Assembly (NCBI RefSeq): GCF_043099315.1
Contig: NZ_CP170746.1
DNA from: Chlorogloeopsis fritschii
Lineage (GTDB): Bacteria > Cyanobacteriota > Cyanobacteriia > Cyanobacteriales > Nostocaceae
Length of the DNA: 64,000 nucleotides
Reading direction: 5' to 3' (one strand)
Below are positions 53,837 through 63,013 of the stretch, one piece after another (positions within the stretch are counted from its first letter, which is position 1; the number at the start of each line of letters is the position of its first letter). The position numbers were made by a program, and so were the translations under genes. Under the pieces are notes generated by a model. The model made no database searches and was not told the origin of the DNA. It saw only the letters and a list, made by a program, of their open reading frames with translations.

Positions 53837-53863
53837 TCGTTACCAGGTTGAACCTGGTAACGA
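53837..53863. repeat. Hairpin, 13-base arms around a single base
   Basis: TCGTTACCAGGTT and AACCTGGTAACGA pair perfectly around one G. It is a dispersed-type palindrome and could also end transcripts of the permease operon. Confidence 0.65.
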
Positions 53864-54539
53864 AAACTAGGGCAATCTGGCTCTCTATCCAATTAAGAAA
53901 AATTTAATTAGTGGGTAATTTAATCAATAGCAAGTTTCTCAAAAAAATCTATCTTTAGACTTATGAATGCTCTATCTTGCGATGGTGTATGATTTAACTT
54001 GGGATTTAATTTCCAAAACCTTAATTTTTTTGAGATAAACTTAAGCTTTCGCATAATTTGACGGTTTTTCTGAAAAGAATTTTAGAGCAATAAATTGGAA
54101 TAACATAGTCTTATTCTCACTGGTCTTGAAATATTGAGAAAATTTGACAACAGACTGAGAGCAGAAAACTGAACTGATGCGATCGCTCATTTATTAAACT
54201 GGCTTGATTCCAAAGAGTATGAAAAGTCAGAAAGCTGATAAGGTATTGTCAAATTAAACCAAAATCCACAAAATCAAGCACTACTTCGGTTTAGAAGAAA
54301 ACATAACTGCAATGAGACAGGTGCGTGAGTGAGTGAGAAGTTTATATTACAAAACCTGTAGTTGTGGTCGGTTAATTTACTCTTCTAAATACTTGTAATT
54401 GTTGAGATTCTAGTAACGAATCTCTGTCGTTTCAACATCAGAAACTTTGCTTTCATCACCCTATCACCTGAAGTGAAAACTTCAGACAAATGATGATGCA
54501 TAGGGTAGAGATTTGGATTAACTAATGGGAGAAATTATT
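53864..54539. other. Intergenic region upstream of the subtilase gene
   Basis: About 680 AT-rich bases with no gene. GGGAGA lies eight bases before the subtilase ATG. A promoter is presumed; none was pinned down. Confidence 0.4.
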
Positions 54540-56756
54540 ATGACAGACCAAGTTAGTACAGCTAATGTTGAGCAGTTTTACTATGCAGATGGTAAAAGAA
54601 TTCCGCTCACACCTTCACATCATTTTGTTGCGGTTCGGACAGAAGCTCATAATGGTGAAGCAAGAATGCAAACTGCCAACCTAGCTCAGGCTCTGTCTGC
54701 TGTCACCTCAGTAGGTGAAGTTTTTGAAATTCCAGATTACGACCTGATGGTTGTAAAGGTTGCCGAAACGCCTACACCTCGCACAACAGCGATCGCGCCC
54801 CCAATCGAAACTGTAAATTCTTTCGTTAACACCCAGCCCGAACTCACGGTGGGGCCACCTGTTTACGAAGTTCCTCAAGCCCCTGTTACTGAAGGACTAA
54901 TCCCAGTTGGGGAAATTCTAGTGAAGTTTAAAGCGAATGTCCAAGAAGAATTAAAGCAGCAGCTTTTACGGGAAAACAATCTAGAAATCCGCCAATCCAA
55001 CTATCCAGAACCGGGTACTGACTTAGTGACAGCCCCGAATAGTCAACAAACTGTGGCAATTGCCAACAAATTACACGAAAGCAACTTAGTAGAATACGCT
55101 CAACCCAATTTCGTCCGTTTGGCTCCTCGTCTAGGAGCAGGAAACGGTTATGGAAGTGCGGTTCTATCCCGCCGCGATCTAGCATCGCAATCGGCTGGAG
55201 TTACCGCAAAAGAAGTACAACAAAAACCAGAGACAGCCACAAGACCTTTACCCACTGCCCCACCCACCGATCCTGGATTTGTCTACCAATGGGGATTGAT
55301 AAAGATTAAAGCTCCAGAAGCATTTGATATTTCAATGGGCAGTCCCAGCATTTCTATTGCCATCATTGATGAAGGTTGCGATATCCATCACGAAGACATC
55401 GTGTATAAACAGCCAGGTTACGACGCAGTTTATCGCCGCGACGATCCCTCTCCTTTACCTAGAGACGGACATGGTACTTCCTGTGCAGGTATAGCAGCCG
55501 CCAAGGCAAACAACAATTTAGGTGGAGCGGGTGTTGCCCCTGATTGTCAGGTTCTCCCCATCCGCATTGCCTATGGAGTAGGAGGGGGTTGGTATACTAG
55601 TGACGCCATTATTGCAGACGGTGTGCGCACCGCCGTCAACCGAGGTGCAGACGTACTCTCCAACTCTTGGGGAGGCGGTTCCCCCAGCACAGTCATTACT
55701 AATGCCTTCAAATATGCCCAGACAGACGGACGGGGCGGTAAGGGTTGTCCCATCGCCATTGCTACCGCCAATAATGACGTGTATGGAGTTGCTTACCCCG
55801 CTAATCTCTCCCCCACCATTCCGGGTTTGATGGCAGTAGGTGCCAGCAACCAATGGGATCAGCGCAAGAGTAAAACTAGCTTAGACGGTGAATATTGGTG
55901 GGGTTCCAACTATGGCCCCGAAGTAGACGTAGTCGCCCCTGGCGTTAAGATTTATACCACAGATATCATGGGAACTGGCGGCTATGGAGGCGGTAACTAT
56001 ATTCCCGATTTTAATGGTACCTCATCCGCGACTCCCCACGTTGCGGGTTTGATGGGGCTGATTCTCTCTGTAGATCCGGATCTGCGGTCTTGGGAAGTAG
56101 AAGACATTATCAAGTTGACGGTTGACGATCTTGGCCCGGTTGGGCGAGATGATGAATTTGGATTCGGGCGGATCAATTGCCGTCGTGCCCTAGAAGCAAC
56201 CTCGCGAGTCTGGTATGAAATTAGCGTCGAACCGGAATTTATCGGTGCTGGAAACGAATGCTTCATCCGGATTAACCTGCGGATGTACAATTCCGGCATT
56301 AATACCGTTCGTCTCGACGGGCTAAATCTGATTTCTCACAGTCCCGATTGGAACACCGAGATTGACCGCTTTGAATACCGACCCAATCCAGGCGGTATTA
56401 TGGTACCTCGTGCCGATCACGATCTGCGATTCAACCAGATTTTACTCAAAGCCAATGGCAATCAGTCGAGTTGGAGCTACAGCTGGTCGATGAATTGGTG
56501 GTACACCTACTGGCGGCCAAACTCTCCTGGGTTACCAATGTCGGTTGGCGAGTTGACAGAAGCCGCAGGGGTAAAGGTTATGGCCACAACAGTACGGGGC
56601 AGTGGAGCCTTTGTACAGCCGAGCCAGCCAAAAGAAGCCGTTTTAGGTAATACTTTGTTGGATAATACAGCTGTGATGTTAAATAGCAACGGACAGGTTG
56701 GTGAATCGCTGGTCATCGATCTGCAAAATAAGACAATCACGATCGCGCTCCGGTAA
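54540..56756 (+). CDS. Subtilisin-like (S8) serine protease with fervidolysin-type propeptide
   Basis: The 738-residue protein has a catalytic triad D277 (IAIIDEGCDI), H311 (DGHGTSCAGIA) and S495 (NGTSSATPHVAG), in the order and spacing of subtilases. An inhibitor-like prodomain (about residues 125-195) includes GEILVKFKANVQEELKQQLL. No classical signal peptide is visible at the N-terminus (MTDQVSTANVEQFYYADGKR), so export, if any, is non-standard. The C-terminal ~150 residues are beta-rich. The ATG at 54540 has GGGAGA at a good distance. It probably cuts proteins extracellularly or in the periplasm; targets unknown. Confidence 0.92.
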   Translation: MTDQVSTANVEQFYYADGKRIPLTPSHHFVAVRTEAHNGEARMQTANLAQALSAVTSVGEVFEIPDYDLMVVKVAETPTPRTTAIAPPIETVNSFVNTQPELTVGPPVYEVPQAPVTEGLIPVGEILVKFKANVQEELKQQLLRENNLEIRQSNYPEPGTDLVTAPNSQQTVAIANKLHESNLVEYAQPNFVRLAPRLGAGNGYGSAVLSRRDLASQSAGVTAKEVQQKPETATRPLPTAPPTDPGFVYQWGLIKIKAPEAFDISMGSPSISIAIIDEGCDIHHEDIVYKQPGYDAVYRRDDPSPLPRDGHGTSCAGIAAAKANNNLGGAGVAPDCQVLPIRIAYGVGGGWYTSDAIIADGVRTAVNRGADVLSNSWGGGSPSTVITNAFKYAQTDGRGGKGCPIAIATANNDVYGVAYPANLSPTIPGLMAVGASNQWDQRKSKTSLDGEYWWGSNYGPEVDVVAPGVKIYTTDIMGTGGYGGGNYIPDFNGTSSATPHVAGLMGLILSVDPDLRSWEVEDIIKLTVDDLGPVGRDDEFGFGRINCRRALEATSRVWYEISVEPEFIGAGNECFIRINLRMYNSGINTVRLDGLNLISHSPDWNTEIDRFEYRPNPGGIMVPRADHDLRFNQILLKANGNQSSWSYSWSMNWWYTYWRPNSPGLPMSVGELTEAAGVKVMATTVRGSGAFVQPSQPKEAVLGNTLLDNTAVMLNSNGQVGESLVIDLQNKTITIALR

Positions 56757-56913
56757 AAGCCCAAAACACTGACTTTAATTGATGCTAAGGTTAGCGATCG
56801 CCCACCTTAGCATCTAGTTTTCCTCCCATTAACCCCCGAACACCGCTAAAATATATTCCAGTTAAATTAACAAATCTTTAGCTAATTCTCAGAAAGCTAA
56901 CCTTGCATTCAAC

Positions 56914-57105
56914 ATGGCTATATTTCGTCAGTATATTGCACCACTACTTGTAGTAGTGATTTTTTTACTTGCCTTAGTGGCAGTTAGCGCTCGCATCTTT
57001 TTGCCTTCAGATATGGCAGCGCCTGCACCCGTTGAAGATGTAGAGAGCTTTTCCTCTGTGTCTACTCATCTTTCCGTATCGTCTTCTGCTCCTCTACTTT
57101 TTTGA
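56914..57105 (+). CDS. Small one-helix membrane protein, hypothetical
   Basis: The 63-residue protein has one transmembrane segment (YIAPLLVVVIFLLALVAVSA) followed by a Pro/Ser-rich tail. I do not recognise the family. A run-through of the frame is intact, and it precedes the GNAT gene by 20 bases on the same strand. Confidence 0.5.
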   Translation: MAIFRQYIAPLLVVVIFLLALVAVSARIFLPSDMAAPAPVEDVESFSSVSTHLSVSSSAPLLF

Positions 57106-57125
57106 AGTTGTCATAAAAAATACTA

Positions 57126-57683
57126 GTGAGCGTAGATATTACTTTGGCTGAGGAATTACTACCGGGATACAGCATTAAGCGTGGTTCTATTAAGGATCGG
57201 GCAATGCTGCTCAGGTTCATGCACCTGACTTACCAGGATATGTTTCCCACTCAGGATTTTTCCCATCTGGCGCACACCGTTGAACAATATCTCTCTGACA
57301 ATACCCCTTTGTGGTGGGTAGAGGAAGAGGACAACCAGAGGCGGGGACAAGGGAACAAAGATGAGGATATTTCTTCCAATCTCCCACTCTCCCGCTCCTC
57401 TACTGTTCTTGTCGGTTGCTTGTGGATGGGAAATGCCATCGACCAAGTTACGGGCGATCGCCACGCTCATATCTTTTTACTGTATGTTGTACCAGAATAT
57501 CGGCGACGAGGTATAGGTACAGCTTTGATGCACTATGCAGAAGCATGGGCAAAAAACAGAGGCGATCGCCAAATTGGGTTACAAGTTTTTCCATCCAATC
57601 AAGCTGCCTTAAATCTTTATAATCAGTTGGGTTATCAAACCCAATCTTTTTGGATGCTAAAACCTCTGTATCCACAAGCATAG
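57126..57683 (+). CDS. GNAT-family N-acetyltransferase with an in-frame repeat insertion
   Basis: The 185-residue protein has the GNAT acetyl-CoA motif A, LYVVPEYRRRGIGTALM, with the R/Q-x-x-G-x-G/A loop, followed by a motif-B region (GLQVFPSNQAALNLYNQLGY). The acceptor is unknown. Between about residues 68 and 94 (EEEDNQRRGQGNKDEDISSN and the residues after it), the sequence is low-complexity and its DNA (about 57327-57405) matches purine/pyrimidine-rich intergenic repeats of this genome such as those near 40790 and 58830. It thus looks like a repeat that entered the gene in frame. Start is a GTG at 57126. Confidence 0.85.
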   Translation: MSVDITLAEELLPGYSIKRGSIKDRAMLLRFMHLTYQDMFPTQDFSHLAHTVEQYLSDNTPLWWVEEEDNQRRGQGNKDEDISSNLPLSRSSTVLVGCLWMGNAIDQVTGDRHAHIFLLYVVPEYRRRGIGTALMHYAEAWAKNRGDRQIGLQVFPSNQAALNLYNQLGYQTQSFWMLKPLYPQA

Positions 57684-57935
57684 GTGTTGTATACTTCCAG
57701 CATGAATTTTATGAGGGGAGAGTGGGAGACAAGGAGACAAGAGAGCACCAGGGGTACCAGGAGAACAACCAACCACTGTACGGGCGGGTTTAAAAGATAA
57801 ATTGTCGGTTTTAACCCAAACATCATCAACAAAACCCGCACCTACTAACCCCTTTACTTAAGTAATTTTTACTGCCACGATCCAAAATTAAAAAATGGTG
57901 TGGTAAGTGGCAGTAGGTAATGGTACTTTTGATGT

Positions 57936-58694
57936 ATGTACGACGAAGACGACCTTAGCCTACTCGATGCTGAAGCGGAGTTAGAAAGTCCTTTAGATCA
58001 AATGGAGCCGCTGACCGCAGAGTCAGAAGTGCCAAAGCCCGATCCAGAGGAAATGCTACCGCTATTAGAGCATTCTCAGCCGCAGCAGAGGATGCTAGCA
58101 GCGCGTGCTTTCTGCGACATAGAAGATGAACGTGCTATCCCCCATCTGATTCGCCTATTAACTGATACTTGTCCTTTAGTGCGGGTAAGTGCAGCCTATG
58201 GACTTGGACGTAATCCCAGCTCAGATGCAGTAGAGCCATTGATTGCCCAATTGGGACGAGATTGGAATGGATATGTGCGCAAAGGCGTTGTTTGGGCATT
58301 GGGTAACTGCCGCGATCGCCGCTGTTTAGCACCTCTAGCAGATGCTTTAAGAACTGATGTTCCGGCAGTGCGTTTGTGGGCTGCTAGTTCCTTAGCACAA
58401 ATGGCAGAAGTTGGTTACGAAGCCGTGGTTGGGGCAATACCACCGTTAATTGAAGCCTTAGTACAAGATCCGATCGCAGCAGTGCGGAGTAACAGTGCTT
58501 GGGCGATCGGACAATTATGCCGCGAACTACCTTCAAATGTCGTCTATGCGACAGCCGTTGATGCTTTGATTCAAGCCTTTGCCGAAGATCAAGATTTAGG
58601 CGTGCGAGAAGATGCTAAAACTGCAATTTTGGGAGTAGGCGATCCGCGTGGATTGCAGTTGATTGAAACTCTGGAACAAGAAGGGTGGTTTTAA
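57936..58694 (+). CDS. HEAT-repeat (PBS-lyase-type) protein
   Basis: The 252-residue protein has about five HEAT-like repeats, such as ERAIPHLIRLLTDTCPLVRV, RRCLAPLADALRTDVPAVRL and GLGRNPSSDAVEPLIAQLGR, with the usual VR motifs. Such repeats occur in phycobilin lyases and in scaffold proteins. The N-terminal 40 residues are acidic and Pro-rich. The lyase-specific residues cannot be judged; lyase or chaperone role remains open. Start at the first ATG. Confidence 0.87.
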   Translation: MYDEDDLSLLDAEAELESPLDQMEPLTAESEVPKPDPEEMLPLLEHSQPQQRMLAARAFCDIEDERAIPHLIRLLTDTCPLVRVSAAYGLGRNPSSDAVEPLIAQLGRDWNGYVRKGVVWALGNCRDRRCLAPLADALRTDVPAVRLWAASSLAQMAEVGYEAVVGAIPPLIEALVQDPIAAVRSNSAWAIGQLCRELPSNVVYATAVDALIQAFAEDQDLGVREDAKTAILGVGDPRGLQLIETLEQEGWF

Positions 58695-58699
58695 AAGAA

Positions 58700-58915
58700 G
58701 TCAGACGGCAGGAGGCAGAGGAGCCAGCGCCGTGGTGAGCCAGCACTGCGGGAGGGTTTCCCTCCGCAGGTGACTGGCGAAAGGGTTACCCAACTTGGGG
58801 CGACTGGCGTGGCAGGAGGCAGAAGGGAAGACTTGGACAAGGGGACAAGGAGAAGAATTTTCCCACTCTCCCCTCCTCTTCCTAGCCCCTAGCCCCTAGC
58901 CCCTATTCCCTGCTC
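58700..58915. repeat. Dispersed repeat cluster after the HEAT-repeat gene
   Basis: CACGCCAGTCGCCCCAAGT-type sequence is found inverted near 34263-34320. Purine-rich and CCTAGCC heptamers follow at about 58826-58905. No gene. Confidence 0.6.
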
Positions 58916-58943
58916 CCTCTTTGCGTCTTAACATCTACTGCTA

Positions 58944-61148
58944 TTACGCAGTCAAATCAAACTCATGCCACTCGTCGCGCCATTTTAACCGAAATTTTAG
59001 GCGTGTCCAGTTAGGAGGAAGGTTTGGACAAGCGATGGGGCCAAAGTTTGTCATCCGCACACCAGCAAAGCCAAAGATGACTGCTTGCCATACTCCCCCA
59101 GCACTAGCGGCGTGGATTCCTTCGTGGGCGTTACGACGCACATCAGCTAAATCTACCATCGCTGCTCGCATAAAGTGAGTGTAGGCTTCGACTGGTTGGT
59201 TAAGATCGCAAGCCAAAATTGCGTGAATTGCCGGGCCGAGAGAGGAACCATAGCTATGATCGGTGCGGGGGCTGTAATAATCCCAGTTGGTTTTTAGGGT
59301 TTTACGGTCAAAGCGATCGCGCAGCAAGTACATTAGCATTAACACATCCGGCTGCTTGAGAATTTGCTTTTGACTGGTGGCTTCTACTCCTAGCAAACCT
59401 TGCATTGATTTGGTACGTGGTTCGTAGTCGGCTAAATTAACGTCTTCTAAGTTAAAAAAGCCTTCAAACTGCTCAATCAAACCAGTTGCCAAATCTTGAT
59501 TTACATAGAGACGATTGGCAATGTCGCCCCACAACTCCATCTGTTCTGGTTGCAGGTAAAGTTTTTCTGCCAATTGTGCTGAAGTATCGGGATAGGATTT
59601 CACTAGCCAATCCCACAATGCTAAAGCAGTTTGCAAGTGCCACTGCACCATTACATTGGTAAAGGCATTATTATCGACGCGATCGTGGTTTTCATCAGGG
59701 CCGATTGTATCGCGAATGTCATAGCAGTGACGCTGTTGGTTCCACTCTACCCGACTTTCCCAGAAAACCGCCGTATCTAAAATTATTTCCGCGCCACAGT
59801 CACGCATCCATTCATCATCGCCTGTGGTTTGCCAGTATTGCCAAGCAGCATAAGCCACATCAGTATTGATGTGTACCTCAATATCGCCACACCAGATCCG
59901 AACTTGTTCGCCATTTGGCCCTGGTACCCACCGGGGAGTCACTTCATCACCAGTGCTAGCACTTTCCCAAGCATACATTGCTCCTCTATATCCCATTTCT
60001 TGGGCTTTGCGTCGCGCCCCCCGTAAAGTGTGGTAGCGATAGGTAAGCAAGTTACGCGCTAGGGCTGGCTGAGTGTGGATCAACAAGGGCAGGATAAAAA
60101 TTTCCGTGTCCCAAAAGATATGTCCGCTATAGGCAAACCCAGAAAGGGTTTTGGGAGGAATACTAACTCTGTCGTCATAACGGGGTGCAACCGCAAGTAA
60201 CTGAAAGAGATTGTAGCGGATGCTCAACTGCGAGAGGCGATCGCCTTCTATTACCACGTCACTGTCTTGCCAAACTCGCTCCCACGCAGCAATGTGTGCT
60301 GCTAACAAAGTTGAATAACTGGGTGCAGCAACTAGTCGAATTAATGCTGCTTCGGCAGGAGTTGGTATTTCCCGTGAGGTGTAGAGGGTGACAATCTTTT
60401 CTAAAGTTACAGTCTTTTCTGGTTCTACTTGTAAAGTTGTTACCAGTGTGGAGTGATGATGTTCACCTTGACGCACGCATACCGATGCAGTTTCTTCACC
60501 TTCTACTATCAACTTAGCTGCCATGCCAAATTCGATGGCAGAATGGAGAGTTTGGCTGTGCAGCCAAATCAGATTATCTAAGCCACCCTGCTTTAACGTC
60601 TGCCAATGTTTTACACCTTGAGTGCGCGGTTCGGGATGAAATCCAACTTCTACCTCAATGTCGCCCTCAAAATCTATAGATGTAATTTGACATCTGATTG
60701 CCAAAAAATTTTGATTTGCTAGACTGGCAAACCGCTCAAAATGAAATTCTACCGTGTGTCCTGCCGGGCTTCGCCACCGTACATCTCGGCTGACTATACC
60801 TAAACGCAAATCAAGGCGACGTTCGTAGTGCAAGATTTCTCCACTGTCCATGCGAAAGCGTTCCCCTGCTACTTTCACCACAAACGGTAGCCAATTGGGG
60901 CAGTTAACTAGTTCGGTACTAGCAATCGCCACATCATCATAAACCCCATGAATGATAGTTGCTGGAGAATCATGAGGATAGCCTTCCTCGAATGTGCCTC
61001 GCGTTCCTAAATACCCGTTGCCGAGAGTGAAAACTGTTTCTTGATGATGTAGCCTAGAGGGGTCAAATTCTGTTTCTAGAACGTTCCAATCGGTAGAGTC
61101 AATTAGTTGCTGGTTTTGTTGAGAGCTATAGACGGACAAGTCTAACAT
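58944..61148 (-). CDS. Glycoside hydrolase family 65 protein (disaccharide phosphorylase-like)
   Basis: The 734-residue protein has the GH65 order of domains: an N-terminal beta sandwich (VFTLGNGYLGTRGTFEEGYP), a linker, the (alpha/alpha)6 barrel and a C-terminal sheet. The barrel carries the catalytic acid E486 in TIGPDENHDRVDNNAF and HIFWDTEIFILPLL, and a TKSMQGLLGVEA segment near the phosphate site. Members phosphorolyse or hydrolyse maltose, trehalose, kojibiose or similar disaccharides; which one is not visible here. No beta-phosphoglucomutase gene, its usual partner, is adjacent. Confidence 0.93.
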   Translation of the reverse strand: MLDLSVYSSQQNQQLIDSTDWNVLETEFDPSRLHHQETVFTLGNGYLGTRGTFEEGYPHDSPATIIHGVYDDVAIASTELVNCPNWLPFVVKVAGERFRMDSGEILHYERRLDLRLGIVSRDVRWRSPAGHTVEFHFERFASLANQNFLAIRCQITSIDFEGDIEVEVGFHPEPRTQGVKHWQTLKQGGLDNLIWLHSQTLHSAIEFGMAAKLIVEGEETASVCVRQGEHHHSTLVTTLQVEPEKTVTLEKIVTLYTSREIPTPAEAALIRLVAAPSYSTLLAAHIAAWERVWQDSDVVIEGDRLSQLSIRYNLFQLLAVAPRYDDRVSIPPKTLSGFAYSGHIFWDTEIFILPLLIHTQPALARNLLTYRYHTLRGARRKAQEMGYRGAMYAWESASTGDEVTPRWVPGPNGEQVRIWCGDIEVHINTDVAYAAWQYWQTTGDDEWMRDCGAEIILDTAVFWESRVEWNQQRHCYDIRDTIGPDENHDRVDNNAFTNVMVQWHLQTALALWDWLVKSYPDTSAQLAEKLYLQPEQMELWGDIANRLYVNQDLATGLIEQFEGFFNLEDVNLADYEPRTKSMQGLLGVEATSQKQILKQPDVLMLMYLLRDRFDRKTLKTNWDYYSPRTDHSYGSSLGPAIHAILACDLNQPVEAYTHFMRAAMVDLADVRRNAHEGIHAASAGGVWQAVIFGFAGVRMTNFGPIACPNLPPNWTRLKFRLKWRDEWHEFDLTA

Positions 61149-61910
61149 GAGTGAATGAAACCTAATACTTGAGGGCTAGCTGGGAGCTGAGTGCAATAGA
61201 ATGGTCAGAGGATGTCTGAGAAGTATTAAATATTTCTCCCCATCCCTCCTAGACTCCCTAAAAAAGGGAGACTTTGAGTAATTTCCGCCTTCTTAAGGGG
61301 ATTTAGGGGGATTTATAAGTATTGAATACAACACCAACAAGTTTTCAGACATCCTCTCAGAGACTAAATAAGTTCTTCACTACCTTCTACATTTTGTCTA
61401 GGGTGCTTTACGCCCAGACAGGTGGCAGTTAAGTGCAGTAAATCACTAACGTTCCCTTTCATCTATCCATAGATAGATTTTCTTATTTCTTTCTAACAAA
61501 ATTCTTAAGAATTGAAAAATAAAGTAATTTTTACATTTGGTAAAGAAATGTACAAAACTACATATTCTTCAATACACATCTTTCGACATTATTGCCAGAC
61601 ACAAAAAGAGTCAGGATGGTTGCTAATAGTGGCTTGTATCGACTGGAATTCGATAATAATTTAGGGCCACAGCTTACCCTGACATTAAGTAATATTTTTA
61701 TCTAAAAGTTTTCTTGGAAATATAAATTTATTCTTAAATATTATTGTGAAATGTAAACTCAACAGCTTGTGGACGGTTGTAGTTGTGTAATTTCCACACT
61801 ATCAATCAAGTACGCGAGATATTGAAGCAATTTTGGATGAGAGTTTGAGAGAAGACGACATAGAGTAATGGAAATTTTTACGAAGGAAGAATGAATTATT
61901 GCCGTTTGAA
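61149..61910. other. Intergenic region, no gene seen
   Basis: This AT-rich span of about 760 bases has a GGGATTTAGGGGGATTT-type word near 61300 (dispersed-repeat-like) but no recognisable gene or RNA. Confidence 0.4.
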
Positions 61911-62099
61911 CTCGAAACTTCTCCTTTAAAACGAGAATGTTCTCATTTGGAACGAGAAACTTCTTACTTGTAACGAGAATGTTCTCATTTGAGACAAGAA
62001 ACTTCTCACTTGAAACGAGAATGTTCTCATTTGGAACAATAAGCTTCTCACTTGAAACAAGAATGTTCTTATTTGGAACAAGAAACTTCTCACTTCACA
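61911..62099. repeat. Tandem array of nine 21-bp units
   Basis: Units such as CGAGAATGTTCTCATTTGGA(A) alternate with CGAGAAACTTCTCACTTGAA(A). Each has a GAGAA-NN-TTCTC mini-palindrome. The period is 21 with a 42-bp higher order, as in the array at 28413. Confidence 0.85.
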
Positions 62100-62190
62100 T
62101 TGCAACATCCGAATTTAAAGCTGATTTGTTGGTGCGATCGCTCCCTTCACTCAACTTCCCAACAAAAAATCTGCCCATCCATAACAATCC

Positions 62191-62254
62191 GTAGGGTGGG
62201 CATTGCTGTGATGTTCATAGAAGAGATTTCCATATTTGGGGCAATGCCCACCTC
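62191..62254. repeat. REP-type palindrome 1 beside the RAYT gene
   Basis: GTAGGGTGGGCATTGC on the left pairs with GGGGCAATGCCCACC on the right. Its central segment GTGATGTTCATAGAAGAG is shared with the next copy. Confidence 0.85.
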
Positions 62255-62279
62255 CTCCTGATTCAGCAGAGCGTAAGTC

Positions 62280-62338
62280 AGGTGGGCATTGTTGTGATGT
62301 TCATAGAAGAGATTTCCATACTTGGGCAATGCCCACCT
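62280..62338. repeat. REP-type palindrome 2, touching the RAYT stop
   Basis: GGTGGGCATTG pairs with GGGCAATGCCCACC. The right end meets the stop codon of the RAYT gene. The centre repeats that of the copy at 62191, so the two form a direct 88-bp pair. Confidence 0.85.
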
Positions 62339-62913
62339 TATCCTGATTCACCAAATACCATATGAGCAAAATCAGGGAGTGGGGGCTTCTTACCACAGCA
62401 GCTACAAGCCCAATCAGCCTGATATTTACCTTTTTTAACCCATTTGTGAAAACTGGAATACTCCCATAGGTGTGGACAAGATACTAACCCATGCTTAACT
62501 GGATTGTAGTGAATATAGTCCAAATGCCTTGCCAGATCTGCTTCATTACAAATAGTGTGTTCCCAAAACCGACGTTGCCATACATTACTTTCTCGATGTT
62601 TGCGGCGAGAAGCTGAAACATTTTGAGGTAATGACTTTTTACCCCGTAGTAACCTTGTAAATAGCACTTTTAATCGGGAGACTCGTTGCGAGTAATCTGA
62701 ATCATCAGATGGTAAAGTCCAAAGAAAATGAATATGGTCGGGTAAAATGACTGCTCCAAGAATTTCAAAGGGTTTTTCAGTCCGAATCTTGGCAACAGCA
62801 GTCCGCAAGTGAGAGATATTTTCTGGCTCCGAAAATAGAGGTGTGCGGCAGTAAGTCACCAGAGTTAAGAAAAAAGTTCCTCCTGGCACATAGGAGCGTC
62901 GATATTGGGACAT
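62338..62913 (-). CDS. REP-associated tyrosine transposase (RAYT, IS200-like)
   Basis: The 191-residue protein begins MSQYRRSYVPGGTFFLTLVT, the RAYT N-terminus, and has the HUH metal motif (ILPDHIHFLWTLP) and the catalytic-Tyr segment HLDYIHYNPVKHGLV. RAYTs mobilise REP palindromes; here REP-type palindromes lie on both sides within 25 bases. An in-frame ATG ten codons upstream lies partly in a REP and is not preferred. The Zn-like CSCCGK end is typical of this group. The protein looks intact. Confidence 0.92.
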   Translation of the reverse strand: MSQYRRSYVPGGTFFLTLVTYCRTPLFSEPENISHLRTAVAKIRTEKPFEILGAVILPDHIHFLWTLPSDDSDYSQRVSRLKVLFTRLLRGKKSLPQNVSASRRKHRESNVWQRRFWEHTICNEADLARHLDYIHYNPVKHGLVSCPHLWEYSSFHKWVKKGKYQADWACSCCGKKPPLPDFAHMVFGESG

Positions 62914-62934
62914 ATGGGTAATATAAGGAATTTT

Positions 62935-63000
62935 GGTGGGCATTGCTCTATAAGTTAATTGTTATAAAATATACTTTTCTAAAGGCAATGCCCACCCTAC
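62935..63000. repeat. REP-type palindrome 3 upstream of RAYT
   Basis: GGTGGGCATTGCTC pairs with GGCAATGCCCACCCTAC. It starts 22 bases upstream of the RAYT start. IS630-type sequence begins immediately after it. Confidence 0.85.
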
Positions 63001-63013
63001 TAGCGCGACCGGA

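Noticed and set aside
61926..62108. Gene encoding heptad-like repeats of VRSF/MRTF type
   Set aside because: It is a by-product of the 21-bp tandem array; no start context or conservation.
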